From assembly GCF_000422665.1 (NCBI RefSeq), contig NZ_AUGM01000004.1, positions 310,001-374,000 of the forward strand: 64,000 bases of DNA, in the 5' to 3' direction. The translations under genes and the position numbers were made by a program. This document shows, piece by piece, positions 54,644-63,064 of the stretch. The notes under the pieces were generated by a model, which saw nothing but the letters and a program-made list of their open reading frames with translations, made no database searches and had not been told where the DNA came from. The stretch's first letter is position 1. Every line of letters begins with the position of its first letter. This DNA is from Ferrimonas senticii DSM 18821. Lineage in GTDB: Bacteria > Pseudomonadota > Gammaproteobacteria > Enterobacterales > Shewanellaceae.

Positions 54644-56797
54644 TTAATTTGACTCAATCAGCGCCAGCGGTCCGCGCCAGCTAAAGATCTCGCCAGCAAA
54701 GCTCAGTTGATGCTCACAGTCGGCGGTTACATCAGCACGGTTGGAGACCATCACCGTTAACTGCCAATCGTGGCCATGGATCCGCACCACCGAACCTTGC
54801 TCGTTATGTCCAACGGTTTCGATGCGCTCAACTTGCCCCCGTGCTTCGGTAGAGGCCTCCAGCGCCTCGTTAAAGTAACCATGGCTTTCAATGACACTGG
54901 CAAACAGTTCGGTGGCACCGTGGCGACGCACGATAATGCAAGGTTCACTGCGCAGATTGAAATCTGGATCATTGGCGCCAGTGCGGGCAAAGATCAGTTC
55001 ATCATCGGCAGCAACTGCGGTGATCAAACTGTGATAGCTGTGGTCATGCAACCAGCTAACCAAAGCGCTGCCGTCGGCGCTGCGGGCGCGCGCAACGTCG
55101 TATAGATGCTGATAGCCGTGCTGCTCACCCAACACCGCTACGCCACCAACATAGCTGCGCTCGCAGTCAGTGCGCACTAACTGACCGTGATAGTGGTACG
55201 GCAAATCATATTGATGGGCATCATTGCTGGTTACTCGCAACAGATCCAGCAGCAACGGATGACGGCAATTAGGCTGACGGATCAACAGCACCGACCGCTG
55301 TTGCTGTACCCCCGGCCAATAGTCATTGCAGATGGCGCTCATCCCTTGCAGATCGCCATCGCTAACAAAGAAGTGGCTGCGACCAAAATTGGCTTCGGCC
55401 AAGGCGGTGTTGAATTGATGCTGGCAACCTTGATCGACCACCAAGGTATTGTGCGCCACGGTCTGCTTGCAGTAACTGTCGTTCTCTTTGATGTAGCGGC
55501 CACCAAACTTCGGTTCAACATTAACCCAACGGCCAAAACCATAGTCACTTAAGGTTTCGTGGTCGCGATTAAACAAGGTCAGCGCTAGGCCATCATAATG
55601 GCCGTGGTCCAGCGCTTTATGCAGTTGATGATCAGAGCCGTGCTGACCGTAGTACAGCAGCGCCATCATCGGCGTGTTATCGCCATCGCGTTGGCGCAAA
55701 ATCGATAGACCCCCACGGTCGCCGTTGGCACCGTCAGTTAACTGCACACTGCCCCAATCACCATCAACCGTCGGATTCGCCGCCAACGCAGCCGACAGTT
55801 GCGCGCCAAATGGATGTACCCATACGGTGGCTTGTTGTTGCGCCAGCCCTAACAACTGCGGATCGCTACCATAGCGGCCACAATAGATGCTGGCCGCCAC
55901 GATCATCCCCTCATCAATCACCCCCATGGTTTTCGATGAATCGTTGATCGCCGGCCAGGTGCCATCGGGAAACGCTAACTTCATCAGCGCTTGGGTGGTG
56001 GTTTGGATCATCCGCCGCTGATGTTCAAAAATCTTCAGCTCTGGCTGACGGCGTTCAATCACTTCGGCAAACAGCACCAGCGGTCGCAGTGCAAAACGAT
56101 GGTAGTAAGGGCCTTCCAGATAGTAACCGTCCGGTGAAAACAGCTTGGATAGCTGCGCTAAGAAGCCACCGGTTTCGCCGTCACCATTGAGGCCATAGAT
56201 CGCTTTATTTACCGTCGCCTGATCTCCGATGGCATAGGCGGCAATACCAACCCCACAGGTGGCCCACACGCCATGGTTGTGAATAATGTCGAAATCATGG
56301 GCGTGATCAATCACAAACAGATCGATCATCGGCCGAAACAGATCATCAATAATCTGCTGTCGCTGCGCCGCGCTAAGGCGATGTTGAATGCAGCTGTAGG
56401 CATCGGCAGCGTACATCAGCCACATGTTCTCATTTAAGGTTTGATGAAACAGTCGTCCCGGCGGATTACTGTCCTTGGATACGTGGTTAGCCAAGGTCGG
56501 GTACTTAACCGCATAGCCCAACAGCATCTGTTCGATAAACTCGGCATAACGGCGCTCTTCGGTGATCAAAAACAGCCGCCCGGCGATGTGCATATGGATG
56601 TAGTTTTGTTTGTGACGGTTGTGCTGATAACCGCCGCCTTCGCCCTGGCCGGGGATCTCGATGCCCACCTCGGCAAGGTAGCGCTCTAATTGCTGGATTT
56701 CCGAATCAATGGCACAACCGATCAAGCTTGCTTGCCCTAGCTGTTGCTGCAATTGCTTACCTTCATCAAAGGTCATAAATAAGGGTTGATAAGACAT
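54644..56797 (-). CDS. Oligoalginate lyase, PL17 family (cytosolic copy 2)
   Basis: 717 residues, paralogue of the enzyme at 49.5 kb and of identical length. Catalytic Asn-His (IHNHGVWATC), Tyr (EGPYYHRFA), LDHGHYDGLALTLF and [12 protein letters not shown] are conserved. No export signal, so cytosolic. The two copies differ in the loop before the catalytic histidine (this one has an extra GSDHQLHKALD segment), suggesting different chain-length or M/G preference. Middle gene of the porin-PL17-MATE operon; AAGGAGAACC precedes the ATG. Confidence 0.9.
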   Translation of the reverse strand: MSYQPLFMTFDEGKQLQQQLGQASLIGCAIDSEIQQLERYLAEVGIEIPGQGEGGGYQHNRHKQNYIHMHIAGRLFLITEERRYAEFIEQMLLGYAVKYPTLANHVSKDSNPPGRLFHQTLNENMWLMYAADAYSCIQHRLSAAQRQQIIDDLFRPMIDLFVIDHAHDFDIIHNHGVWATCGVGIAAYAIGDQATVNKAIYGLNGDGETGGFLAQLSKLFSPDGYYLEGPYYHRFALRPLVLFAEVIERRQPELKIFEHQRRMIQTTTQALMKLAFPDGTWPAINDSSKTMGVIDEGMIVAASIYCGRYGSDPQLLGLAQQQATVWVHPFGAQLSAALAANPTVDGDWGSVQLTDGANGDRGGLSILRQRDGDNTPMMALLYYGQHGSDHQLHKALDHGHYDGLALTLFNRDHETLSDYGFGRWVNVEPKFGGRYIKENDSYCKQTVAHNTLVVDQGCQHQFNTALAEANFGRSHFFVSDGDLQGMSAICNDYWPGVQQQRSVLLIRQPNCRHPLLLDLLRVTSNDAHQYDLPYHYHGQLVRTDCERSYVGGVAVLGEQHGYQHLYDVARARSADGSALVSWLHDHSYHSLITAVAADDELIFARTGANDPDFNLRSEPCIIVRRHGATELFASVIESHGYFNEALEASTEARGQVERIETVGHNEQGSVVRIHGHDWQLTVMVSNRADVTADCEHQLSFAGEIFSWRGPLALIESN

Positions 56798-56878
56798 GAT
56801 GGTTCTCCTTGAACTCGCGATATAAATAAGGCAAATGCGACCGCAAGGGTCGCATCTGCTTAGTACTTGTGGGCGCGC

Positions 56879-57766
56879 CTACCAGCGCATCCGATAACCC
56901 ACTTCAATGCCGTCACGGTTGCCAACCGGATCTTCTAGGCTGTTGTCATAAGGACGAGCTTTATAGGCAATAAGGAAACTACCCCAATCCAGCGTTTGGT
57001 ATTCCACCCCAAATTCAAAGGCCGGTTTCCAACTCTTGCCGGTTTCTTTATAGCTATCATCCGGCTTGTATTTTTTCGCGCTCTCAGCCTCGATCTTTTG
57101 ATAGATAGTGCTCTTTAGATGCAGTTTCAAATCGCGATCAAAATATTCTGGGGTGTAGTAGATATAAAAGTTAGTTTCCGAACTAATGCCATCTTGAACA
57201 TAATCAAAGGTTTCACCAACGCCGTTTTCGTACTCGGTAATTTGATGATCGATGGTGTACATGTAGCGGTAGCGCAGACGAATTCGCCACTCGCGATCAA
57301 AACGGTAAGCCACCGCAAAGCCCGGTTTGATCCGTTCGTAACTTTGCAGTTCGTCCTTATCATCATTACAGCCACTGGTTTGTCCAACTGCACAATTCGG
57401 AGTACGACCACGTTGACGCCATTGGTACTCTAAGATTGGGCCATATTCCAAACCATCAATGGCATCGGATTTAATGTTGTAGGAACTCTTTAATGCGAAG
57501 TTTACGTTTTTCTTGCCATTGGTTTTTTCAAAATAGTTTTCAAAACCCAAAGTCAAGCCATCGGTCCACTCAAAAGTATCGCCACGAAACTTGTGAGCGT
57601 ATTCCATTTTTAGTTGATAATTATTGGCCTGCCCATCCGGGGTACGATCCAGATTTTGTTCATGCAGAAAACGTTCATACTTCAATGACAACGAATTGTT
57701 CGTTGCCTGAGCCGAAACACTGACAGCAGCCAACAAGGCCAAGCTTACAACCGACAGTTTGCGCAT
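56879..57766 (-). CDS. KdgM-family oligosaccharide porin
   Basis: 295 residues with a Sec signal ending SAQA (about residue 19) and a 12-strand-type beta-barrel pattern rich in Arg/Lys/Tyr, ending in YRMRW with a terminal aromatic. This fits KdgM, the porin for acidic oligosaccharides in pectin and alginate users. It should carry alginate oligomers across the outer membrane. The ATG at 57766 has AAAGGA 8 bases upstream. First gene of the porin-PL17-MATE operon, with two operator copies upstream. Confidence 0.85.
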   Translation of the reverse strand: MRKLSVVSLALLAAVSVSAQATNNSLSLKYERFLHEQNLDRTPDGQANNYQLKMEYAHKFRGDTFEWTDGLTLGFENYFEKTNGKKNVNFALKSSYNIKSDAIDGLEYGPILEYQWRQRGRTPNCAVGQTSGCNDDKDELQSYERIKPGFAVAYRFDREWRIRLRYRYMYTIDHQITEYENGVGETFDYVQDGISSETNFYIYYTPEYFDRDLKLHLKSTIYQKIEAESAKKYKPDDSYKETGKSWKPAFEFGVEYQTLDWGSFLIAYKARPYDNSLEDPVGNRDGIEVGYRMRW

Positions 57767-58128
57767 AGTTAACATCCTTTTCACAAATTCCGACGGGACC
57801 CTGTCTACTACCGATGCGGCTTGCTCAGGTGCCCGACTGCTCGAAAACAGCTCCACTATAGCAAAATGAAACGGCATTTCACCTAAAAAGATACGGCATT
57901 TCCTTGAGTTTGCGCACAAATTTTACACTCATCTAGGCCCCGCCTAATCGTTCCTAAAAGCCGTGTTCTAGCTGCCTCCGAAAAGATTCTGAAAATTTTG
58001 AAATGACATTTCATATATTCTGCTAAACAGTTTGTGTTTGCCTAAAGCAAACACTACTATCGGCTACAAAGGCTGATCCGCTTCAGGGTCAGTAGTGCAT
58101 ATAAGTATCCTTATGACGGAGAGCTGCA
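57767..58128. promoter_or_regulatory. Divergent control region of the porin operon and iclR, with operators
   Basis: TGAAACGGCATTTCA (57867-57881) and TGAAATGACATTTCA (57999-58013) are full palindromes; ACGGCATTTCC (57893) is a half site. One lies next to the porin promoter side, the other next to iclR, consistent with control of both. Confidence 0.82.
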
Positions 58129-58914
58129 ATGACCGAGTCTAAAAACGAATTAGTCTCTTCAGTTCAAAAAGTGTTCGGACTGCTGGAGTGCCTTGGGGCA
58201 GAAAAAGAGTGGGGGATCACCGAGATTGCCCAAAGCCTGATGATGTCCAAAAGCACCGTCTATCGTTTTTTGCAAACCATGAAAAGCTTGGGGTATGTCG
58301 AGCAAGATGAAGACAACGACAAATACACCCTAACCATGAAGTTGTTTGAGCTGGGCAGTAAAGCGTTGGAGCATCGCGATCTGATCCAGATTGCCGCCAA
58401 GCCGATGCAACAACTATCTGAACTGCTTGGTGAAACCACCCACTTGGCGGTGCTTAAGCAAAACACCATTGTGTATGTACACAAAATTGATGCCGTACAA
58501 ACCATCGGTATCTATTCACGCATTGGCCGTGAAGCACCACTGTATTGCACCGGCATTGGCAAATGTCTGATGGCCTACCGTGAAGCAGAGGTGGTTGAAG
58601 CACTGATGGCGGATGTCGAGTTCAACCGCTTTACTGACAATACCCATGCGGATTTTGCCTCCTACCGCAACGAGCTGGAGCTGGTGAAGCAACAAGGCTT
58701 TGCCGAAGATAAAGAGGAGTTCGAGCAACATATCCGCTGCTTGAGCGCGCCGATTTTTGATCACCTAGGTAATGTGGTTGCAGGCCTATCGGTATCCTGG
58801 CTGATTCTGCGTTTTAATGAGGCCGATAAAGCCGCTTACGTAGAGAAGATCCAAGCGGTAGCCAAGCGTATCTCGCTGGGATTGGGCTGCAGTACCTACC
58901 CTCCAGTGCAGTAA
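58129..58914 (+). CDS. IclR-family regulator of the alginate locus
   Basis: 261 residues: N-terminal winged HTH (WGITEIAQSLMMSKSTVYRFL) and an IclR effector domain (GREAPLYCTGIGKCLMAY; GLSVSWLI). KdgR of pectin degraders is IclR-family and binds TGAAA-N5/6-TTTCA sites, the same type of site that recurs around this locus, so this protein is the likely KdgR-like repressor, responding to KDG or a related monomer. It is the only regulator in the 48-64 kb region. Start ATG at 58129 has GGAGAG upstream. Confidence 0.92.
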   Translation: MTESKNELVSSVQKVFGLLECLGAEKEWGITEIAQSLMMSKSTVYRFLQTMKSLGYVEQDEDNDKYTLTMKLFELGSKALEHRDLIQIAAKPMQQLSELLGETTHLAVLKQNTIVYVHKIDAVQTIGIYSRIGREAPLYCTGIGKCLMAYREAEVVEALMADVEFNRFTDNTHADFASYRNELELVKQQGFAEDKEEFEQHIRCLSAPIFDHLGNVVAGLSVSWLILRFNEADKAAYVEKIQAVAKRISLGLGCSTYPPVQ

Positions 58915-58926
58915 TCTACCTTTAAA

Positions 58927-58958
58927 CAAAATGGCCTCGATAATATCGAGGCCATTTT
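58927..58958. terminator. Bidirectional terminator between iclR and kdgK
   Basis: AAAATGGCCTCGATA-A-TATCGAGGCCATTTTTG; long stem flanked by A and T runs, between convergent genes. Confidence 0.9.
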
Positions 58959-58975
58959 TGTGGCAGATAACGGCA

Positions 58976-59932
58976 TCAGCGGGCAAACGGGGCAGGCAGT
59001 GCCTCGGTTGGGATCAATGCCCCCGGATATTGGATCACTGCAGCCGCCACTTGATGGGCATAATGCGCCGCCTCAACCGCACTGCCGCCGGCCAACCGCA
59101 CTGCCAAATAACCAGCGTTAAAGCTGTCCCCAGCCGATGTGGTATCAACCACCTTAGCCACTCGCCGGGCCGCCACCGCAGCCACGCTGTGACCATCGCT
59201 AATCAGGCAGTCGGCCGCGCCGCGCTTCAATACCACCTCACTGACACCAAGACCGTGATAACGGCTAAATACCGATTCAGGGGTATCGTCAGCATACAGC
59301 AACTGCTCATCTTCAAAGGTCAATAACGCGATATCACAATGGCTTAGCAACCGCTGATAGTGCTGCTTGGTTTGCGCAACCGACTGCCACAGTGTCGGCC
59401 GATAATTACTATCAAACACCACCTGCGCGCCACGACTGCGGGCATCAGCCAACGCCTGATACAACCGTTCGCGGCTGCCATCATCCAATATCGCCACCGA
59501 GATCCCACTAAGATAGAGCAGATCAAACTGCTGCAATTGCGCTAGCAGCTGCTCGCTGCCTTGACAGCAAAGTAGTTCCCGCGCTGCGGAATTTTCACGC
59601 CAGTAATAGAAACTGCGCTCGCCTTCTTGATCGACATTAATGTTATACAGTCCCGGCAACTTATGCGGTAACTGCAATACATAGGAGCAATCGATCCCCT
59701 CTGCCCGCCACTGTGACAACATCTGTTCGGAAAAACGGTCGGTACCTAACGCGGTAACATAGTGACAAGCCACCTGCTGCGGGTTTGTTAAGCGGGCCAA
59801 GTAAACCGCTGTATTTAGTGTGTCGCCACCAAATCCCTGGCGCAGTAATCCCGATTCAGCTTGGCTTAGCTCGATCATACACTCACCGATTAAAGCAACA
59901 CGCTGCGGTGATTTACTGTTTAAATGCAACAT
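58976..59932 (-). CDS. kdgK: 2-keto-3-deoxygluconate kinase (PfkB family)
   Basis: 318-residue sugar kinase. PfkB signature 1 (GGDTLNTAVYLARL) and signature 2 (DTTSAGDSFNAGYLA) with the catalytic Asp; the fold also serves fructokinases, but the alginate context points to KDG phosphorylation to KDPG. KDPG aldolase is not in the window. A degenerate operator TAAAACGCCGTTTCA lies 22 bp upstream of the start (59955-59969). Confidence 0.86.
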   Translation of the reverse strand: MLHLNSKSPQRVALIGECMIELSQAESGLLRQGFGGDTLNTAVYLARLTNPQQVACHYVTALGTDRFSEQMLSQWRAEGIDCSYVLQLPHKLPGLYNINVDQEGERSFYYWRENSAARELLCCQGSEQLLAQLQQFDLLYLSGISVAILDDGSRERLYQALADARSRGAQVVFDSNYRPTLWQSVAQTKQHYQRLLSHCDIALLTFEDEQLLYADDTPESVFSRYHGLGVSEVVLKRGAADCLISDGHSVAAVAARRVAKVVDTTSAGDSFNAGYLAVRLAGGSAVEAAHYAHQVAAAVIQYPGALIPTEALPAPFAR

Positions 59933-59954
59933 TAAAATAGAACACCTAAATAAT

Positions 59955-59969
59955 TAAAACGCCGTTTCA
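59955..59969. promoter_or_regulatory. IclR-type operator upstream of kdgK
   Basis: TAAAACGCCGTTTCA: right half perfect, left half one mismatch to TGAAAYGNCRTTTCA. Confidence 0.7.
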
Positions 59970-60045
59970 TTGTAAACCAATGAACCTTGAATGGAATCGA
60001 AATACGCCACTATTTTTCGATATTTGTGCGACCACAAGCGCAGAA

Positions 60046-60083
60046 AAGAAAGGCCGTGCTGGGAAACCAAGCACGGCCTTTAA
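60046..60083 (-). terminator. Terminator of the SDR gene
   Basis: AAAGGCCGTGCT-N9-AGCACGGCCTTT, followed on the minus strand by a TTCTTTTCT tract. Confidence 0.85.
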
Positions 60084-60115
60084 CGTTCAAACGATAGGGA
60101 ATCGACCCGGTGCCG

Positions 60116-60907
60116 TTATGGGCACATTTGACCGCCATTCACATCCAGCACTTGGCCGGTGATGTAGCCAGAGATATCCGAGGCTAAGAACACAAACGCC
60201 GGGGCGACCTCTTCGATGGTGCCGAATCGTCCCATGGCGATGGTACCGGCGATCTTCTCTTTCAGTTCATCGCTTTTGTCGGCATGGAAGGCGGTATCAA
60301 TGGTACCAGGGGCAACAATATTGAAACGGATACCATCTTTGGTGAACTCTTTCACCCAGTTGCGGTGAATGTCATGTACCCATGCTTTGGCTGCAGCATA
60401 CACCCCAGCGCCGATGCCGCCACCTTCGCGGGCTGCAATCGAACCGGTGGAGATCACCGATGCGGTTTTGCCACGTTCGGCAGCAGAGGCTCGCAGGTAA
60501 GGGATCGCAAAGCGAGTCACCATCAGTTTGCTGCGACAGTTAAGATCCATCACACGGTCGTAGAACGCATCATCAATCGCTTCCAAACCACTGCGACCAC
60601 CAAGGCCACCGCCGTTGTTCACCAACACATCGATGCCACCGAAATGCTGAACAAACTCCGCCACCAGCTTTTCGCACTGGCTGGACTCCATCAAGTTGGC
60701 TTCAATAAAGATCGCTTCGCCGCCACTCTCTTGGCCCAAAGCGTTCAGTTCCGCCACCAGTTCGGTTGCTGCCGCATCGGTCACATGGCTGTTTACCCCA
60801 ACCTTGGCGCCCAATTTGACAAACTCACGGGCAGATGCCGCGCCCATGCCGGCGGTAGAACCGGTAATGAGTACGCGTTTGCCCTTGATATCACTGAAGT
60901 CCAGCAT
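60116..60907 (-). CDS. SDR-family oxidoreductase, probable DEH reductase
   Basis: 263-residue classical short-chain dehydrogenase: cofactor motif TGSTAGMGAA, NNGGG, and catalytic Ser/Tyr/Lys (VISTGS .. VYAAAKAW). SDRs of this type reduce 4-deoxy-L-erythro-5-hexoseulose uronate (DEH) to 2-keto-3-deoxygluconate with NAD(P)H in alginate users; the assignment rests on position between kdgK and kdgF and is not proven by sequence. AGAGGA precedes the ATG. Divergent from kdgF. Confidence 0.8.
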   Translation of the reverse strand: MLDFSDIKGKRVLITGSTAGMGAASAREFVKLGAKVGVNSHVTDAAATELVAELNALGQESGGEAIFIEANLMESSQCEKLVAEFVQHFGGIDVLVNNGGGLGGRSGLEAIDDAFYDRVMDLNCRSKLMVTRFAIPYLRASAAERGKTASVISTGSIAAREGGGIGAGVYAAAKAWVHDIHRNWVKEFTKDGIRFNIVAPGTIDTAFHADKSDELKEKIAGTIAMGRFGTIEEVAPAFVFLASDISGYITGQVLDVNGGQMCP

Positions 60908-61011
60908 CTTTCATTCCTCTTGCATCGATGTAGCCGGCACTCCCAGTACCAGCAGTTAGCAGCCAATGTAGAGTATCCATTTTGACTTTGCAATTAGCAT
61001 TTTGTATTTTT

Positions 61012-61026
61012 TGAAACATCGGTTCA
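61012..61026. promoter_or_regulatory. IclR-type operator between SDR and kdgF
   Basis: TGAAACATCGGTTCA: left half perfect, right half with one mismatch (GTTCA). Confidence 0.6.
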
Positions 61027-61050
61027 TAAAAACCAGTTTGGAGTATCAAG

Positions 61051-61401
61051 ATGACTAATCTGTTCCACAACCAAGAGCACCCCTTTGAACACTTAGGTGG
61101 CGGTATCAAGCGTAAGATTGTTGCCTACACCAACGACTTGATGGCGGTTTACGTACACTTTGATAAAGGTGCAATCGGCACCCCCCACGCCCACGATGCC
61201 CACGACCAGATCGGTTTCTGCCATGCCGGTTCATTCGAAGTGGTGCTGGGCGAAGGCGACCAACAAACCAAGACCGTAATCAAAGCCGGCGATGCTTTTC
61301 TGGCACCAAAACAGCTATGGCACGGCGCAGTCGCACTGGAGGATGGCAGCGTACTGCTGGACATTTTTACGCCGATGCGGATCGACTTTATCGACCAGTA
61401 A
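61051..61401 (+). CDS. kdgF: KdgF-like cupin, unsaturated uronate ring-opening enzyme
   Basis: 116-residue single-cupin protein. Metal ligands His46, His48, Gln53 and His91 (PHAHDAHDQIG .. LWHG) match the KdgF arrangement. KdgF converts the 4,5-unsaturated monouronate from lyases into its linear keto form, speeding supply of DEH. GGAG precedes the ATG. It is divergent from the SDR gene over a 143-bp gap containing a degenerate operator, and is followed by a strong terminator. Confidence 0.87.
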   Translation: MTNLFHNQEHPFEHLGGGIKRKIVAYTNDLMAVYVHFDKGAIGTPHAHDAHDQIGFCHAGSFEVVLGEGDQQTKTVIKAGDAFLAPKQLWHGAVALEDGSVLLDIFTPMRIDFIDQ

Positions 61402-61423
61402 TTGCCATCAACCCTCTGTAACC

Positions 61424-61457
61424 AAGGTTGCTAACTTACTGTTTAGCAACCTTTTTT
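61424..61457 (+). terminator. Terminator of kdgF
   Basis: AAGGTTGCTAA-N8-TTAGCAACCTT followed by TTTT. Confidence 0.88.
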
Positions 61458-61587
61458 ATGCATTGGCGTTATGCAAATCGCGGGACAGAGCTCCCCTTTA
61501 CAGCGTTTACCTAAATCAACACGCGCAAAATGTGACCTAGGTTATGGTCTTCATCAAAAAAGTTTCGGTAAGATATTTTTGAATTAA

Positions 61588-61602
61588 TAAAACGCCGTTC
61601 CA
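61588..61602. promoter_or_regulatory. IclR-type operator upstream of the beta-helix lipoprotein
   Basis: TAAAACGCCGTTCCA, two mismatches to the consensus; 49 bp before the start codon. Confidence 0.6.
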
Positions 61603-61650
61603 ATTTCCACCTTAGGGCCGGCAACATCAACGATAAATGGACTTTTGGTT

Positions 61651-62994
61651 ATGAAAACGAAACTTTCTCCATTAGCACTGATCTGCTCGGCCCTGTTGTT
61701 TTCTGGATGCTCTTGGGATGGCGGCAATGATCCAACACCACCGCCACCACAAGAAAACCAAGCGCCAGTTGCTGGCGATAAAGAAGGTCTTAACGTAGAA
61801 CAAGGTCAATCTCTTGAAATTGACTTAGCGTTGTACGCTTCCGACCCTGACGGCGATACGCTGCAATACACCATCACCGTAATGCCAACCAAAGGGACTT
61901 TGGTGCCGAAAGATGGCACGACTTCGGTGTTTGTCTACACCCCGAATGATGGCGTACTTGATGCTGACAACTTTACCTACCAAGTTGCTGATGAAGAATT
62001 TAGCGATGAGGGCGTGATCTCACTAACCGTAATCCCCGAGGGAAGCGGCGAAGATCTGATCGATACCGTAGACAAATTGAACGCGGCCATTCAAAGCGCG
62101 ACCGCCGGTGATGTGATTGAACTAGCAGCATCGGGAACCTTTAATTCAGGGGTGATCGAACTGAATAAAGCGGTCACTATTGACGGCTTAGAGCAAGCTG
62201 TTATTTCTGGCAGTGCTTGTTTCCGCGTTGCCGCTGCTGGTGCGGTAATCCAAAACCTAACCATGAAAAATGACATGATTGGTTTTGATGAGACCGACGA
62301 CAAACTGATCGAGGCAACTAAAAATGATAAGGTTTTAACCGATGAGGAGAAGTCGGCCATCTACGCACCGCTGTACGATAAGGTCTGCTCTAAAGCGGAA
62401 AGCTTAGGTAAGCCGGTAAATTCTGATGGACAAATGGGCGCCATTACCATTCTTGCTACCCTTGATGACGATGCTGCCGATTACGATTCCCAACTTGCCG
62501 CCCTTGAGCCGGTTGAGCTTATTAACATCACTTTTGATGCCTCGGCAAATACTGAACAAAGCAACTACGGCAACACCAAAGCCAGTTGGGTTACATCATT
62601 TAGTAAGTTTGCAATGTCTGGTAGTGAATTTATTGGCCTGCAATCCACCATTCAGAACAATGGTATCTACGTAAACTGCACCAGTTCAGATGAAGGACGG
62701 GCAGGTTCAAGCATTACCACTACCAGTTTTTCAATGGTCAGCGGTGGCGATAAAGAGACTGCCGCAATCAAAATGGGTGACTCTAGCGGCGGCAAAATTA
62801 AAGGTGATGCAACTGGTGGTAACGCTACTTGTAATGTCACCGTTGAGGGCAACACCTTCAATGACTATCTAGGTTTACAAACCCAAGATATGTCTGTTGC
62901 CAGCAACCGCCCTGTTGCAATCCATTCTTGGACTTCGGCCATCACCAACACCGATTTTGCAAGCAACAACACCCTGATCACACCAACCAATTAA
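61651..62994 (+). CDS. Lipoprotein with Ig-like domain and beta-helix, alginate-locus surface protein
   Basis: 447 residues. Lipobox LFSGC (Cys19), a Pro/Glu-rich linker, an Ig/cadherin-like domain (about 33-130; NQAPVAGDKEG .. TLQYTITVMP .. FVYTPNDGV), then a parallel beta-helix (about 140-440) with NxxF- and Ile-rich turns similar to PL6/chondroitinase-B-type folds. The PL6 Lys/Arg catalytic pair is not evident, so it may bind rather than cleave alginate. The ATG at 61651 has no strong ribosome binding site. Followed by a terminator and then a PL6 enzyme. Confidence 0.75.
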   Translation: MKTKLSPLALICSALLFSGCSWDGGNDPTPPPPQENQAPVAGDKEGLNVEQGQSLEIDLALYASDPDGDTLQYTITVMPTKGTLVPKDGTTSVFVYTPNDGVLDADNFTYQVADEEFSDEGVISLTVIPEGSGEDLIDTVDKLNAAIQSATAGDVIELAASGTFNSGVIELNKAVTIDGLEQAVISGSACFRVAAAGAVIQNLTMKNDMIGFDETDDKLIEATKNDKVLTDEEKSAIYAPLYDKVCSKAESLGKPVNSDGQMGAITILATLDDDAADYDSQLAALEPVELINITFDASANTEQSNYGNTKASWVTSFSKFAMSGSEFIGLQSTIQNNGIYVNCTSSDEGRAGSSITTTSFSMVSGGDKETAAIKMGDSSGGKIKGDATGGNATCNVTVEGNTFNDYLGLQTQDMSVASNRPVAIHSWTSAITNTDFASNNTLITPTN

Positions 62995-63012
62995 TCTGTT
63001 GCGAACGTTCAT

Positions 63013-63044
63013 ACGGCGCCTTGCCTTTGCTAGGCGCCTTTTTT
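63013..63044 (+). terminator. Terminator after the beta-helix lipoprotein
   Basis: GGCGCCT-TGCCTTTGCT-AGGCGCC followed by TTTTTTA. It separates the lipoprotein from the PL6 gene, which has its ribosome binding site 11-15 bases later. Confidence 0.85.
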
Positions 63045-63064
63045 ATTTCCAGCAAGGAGGCGTT

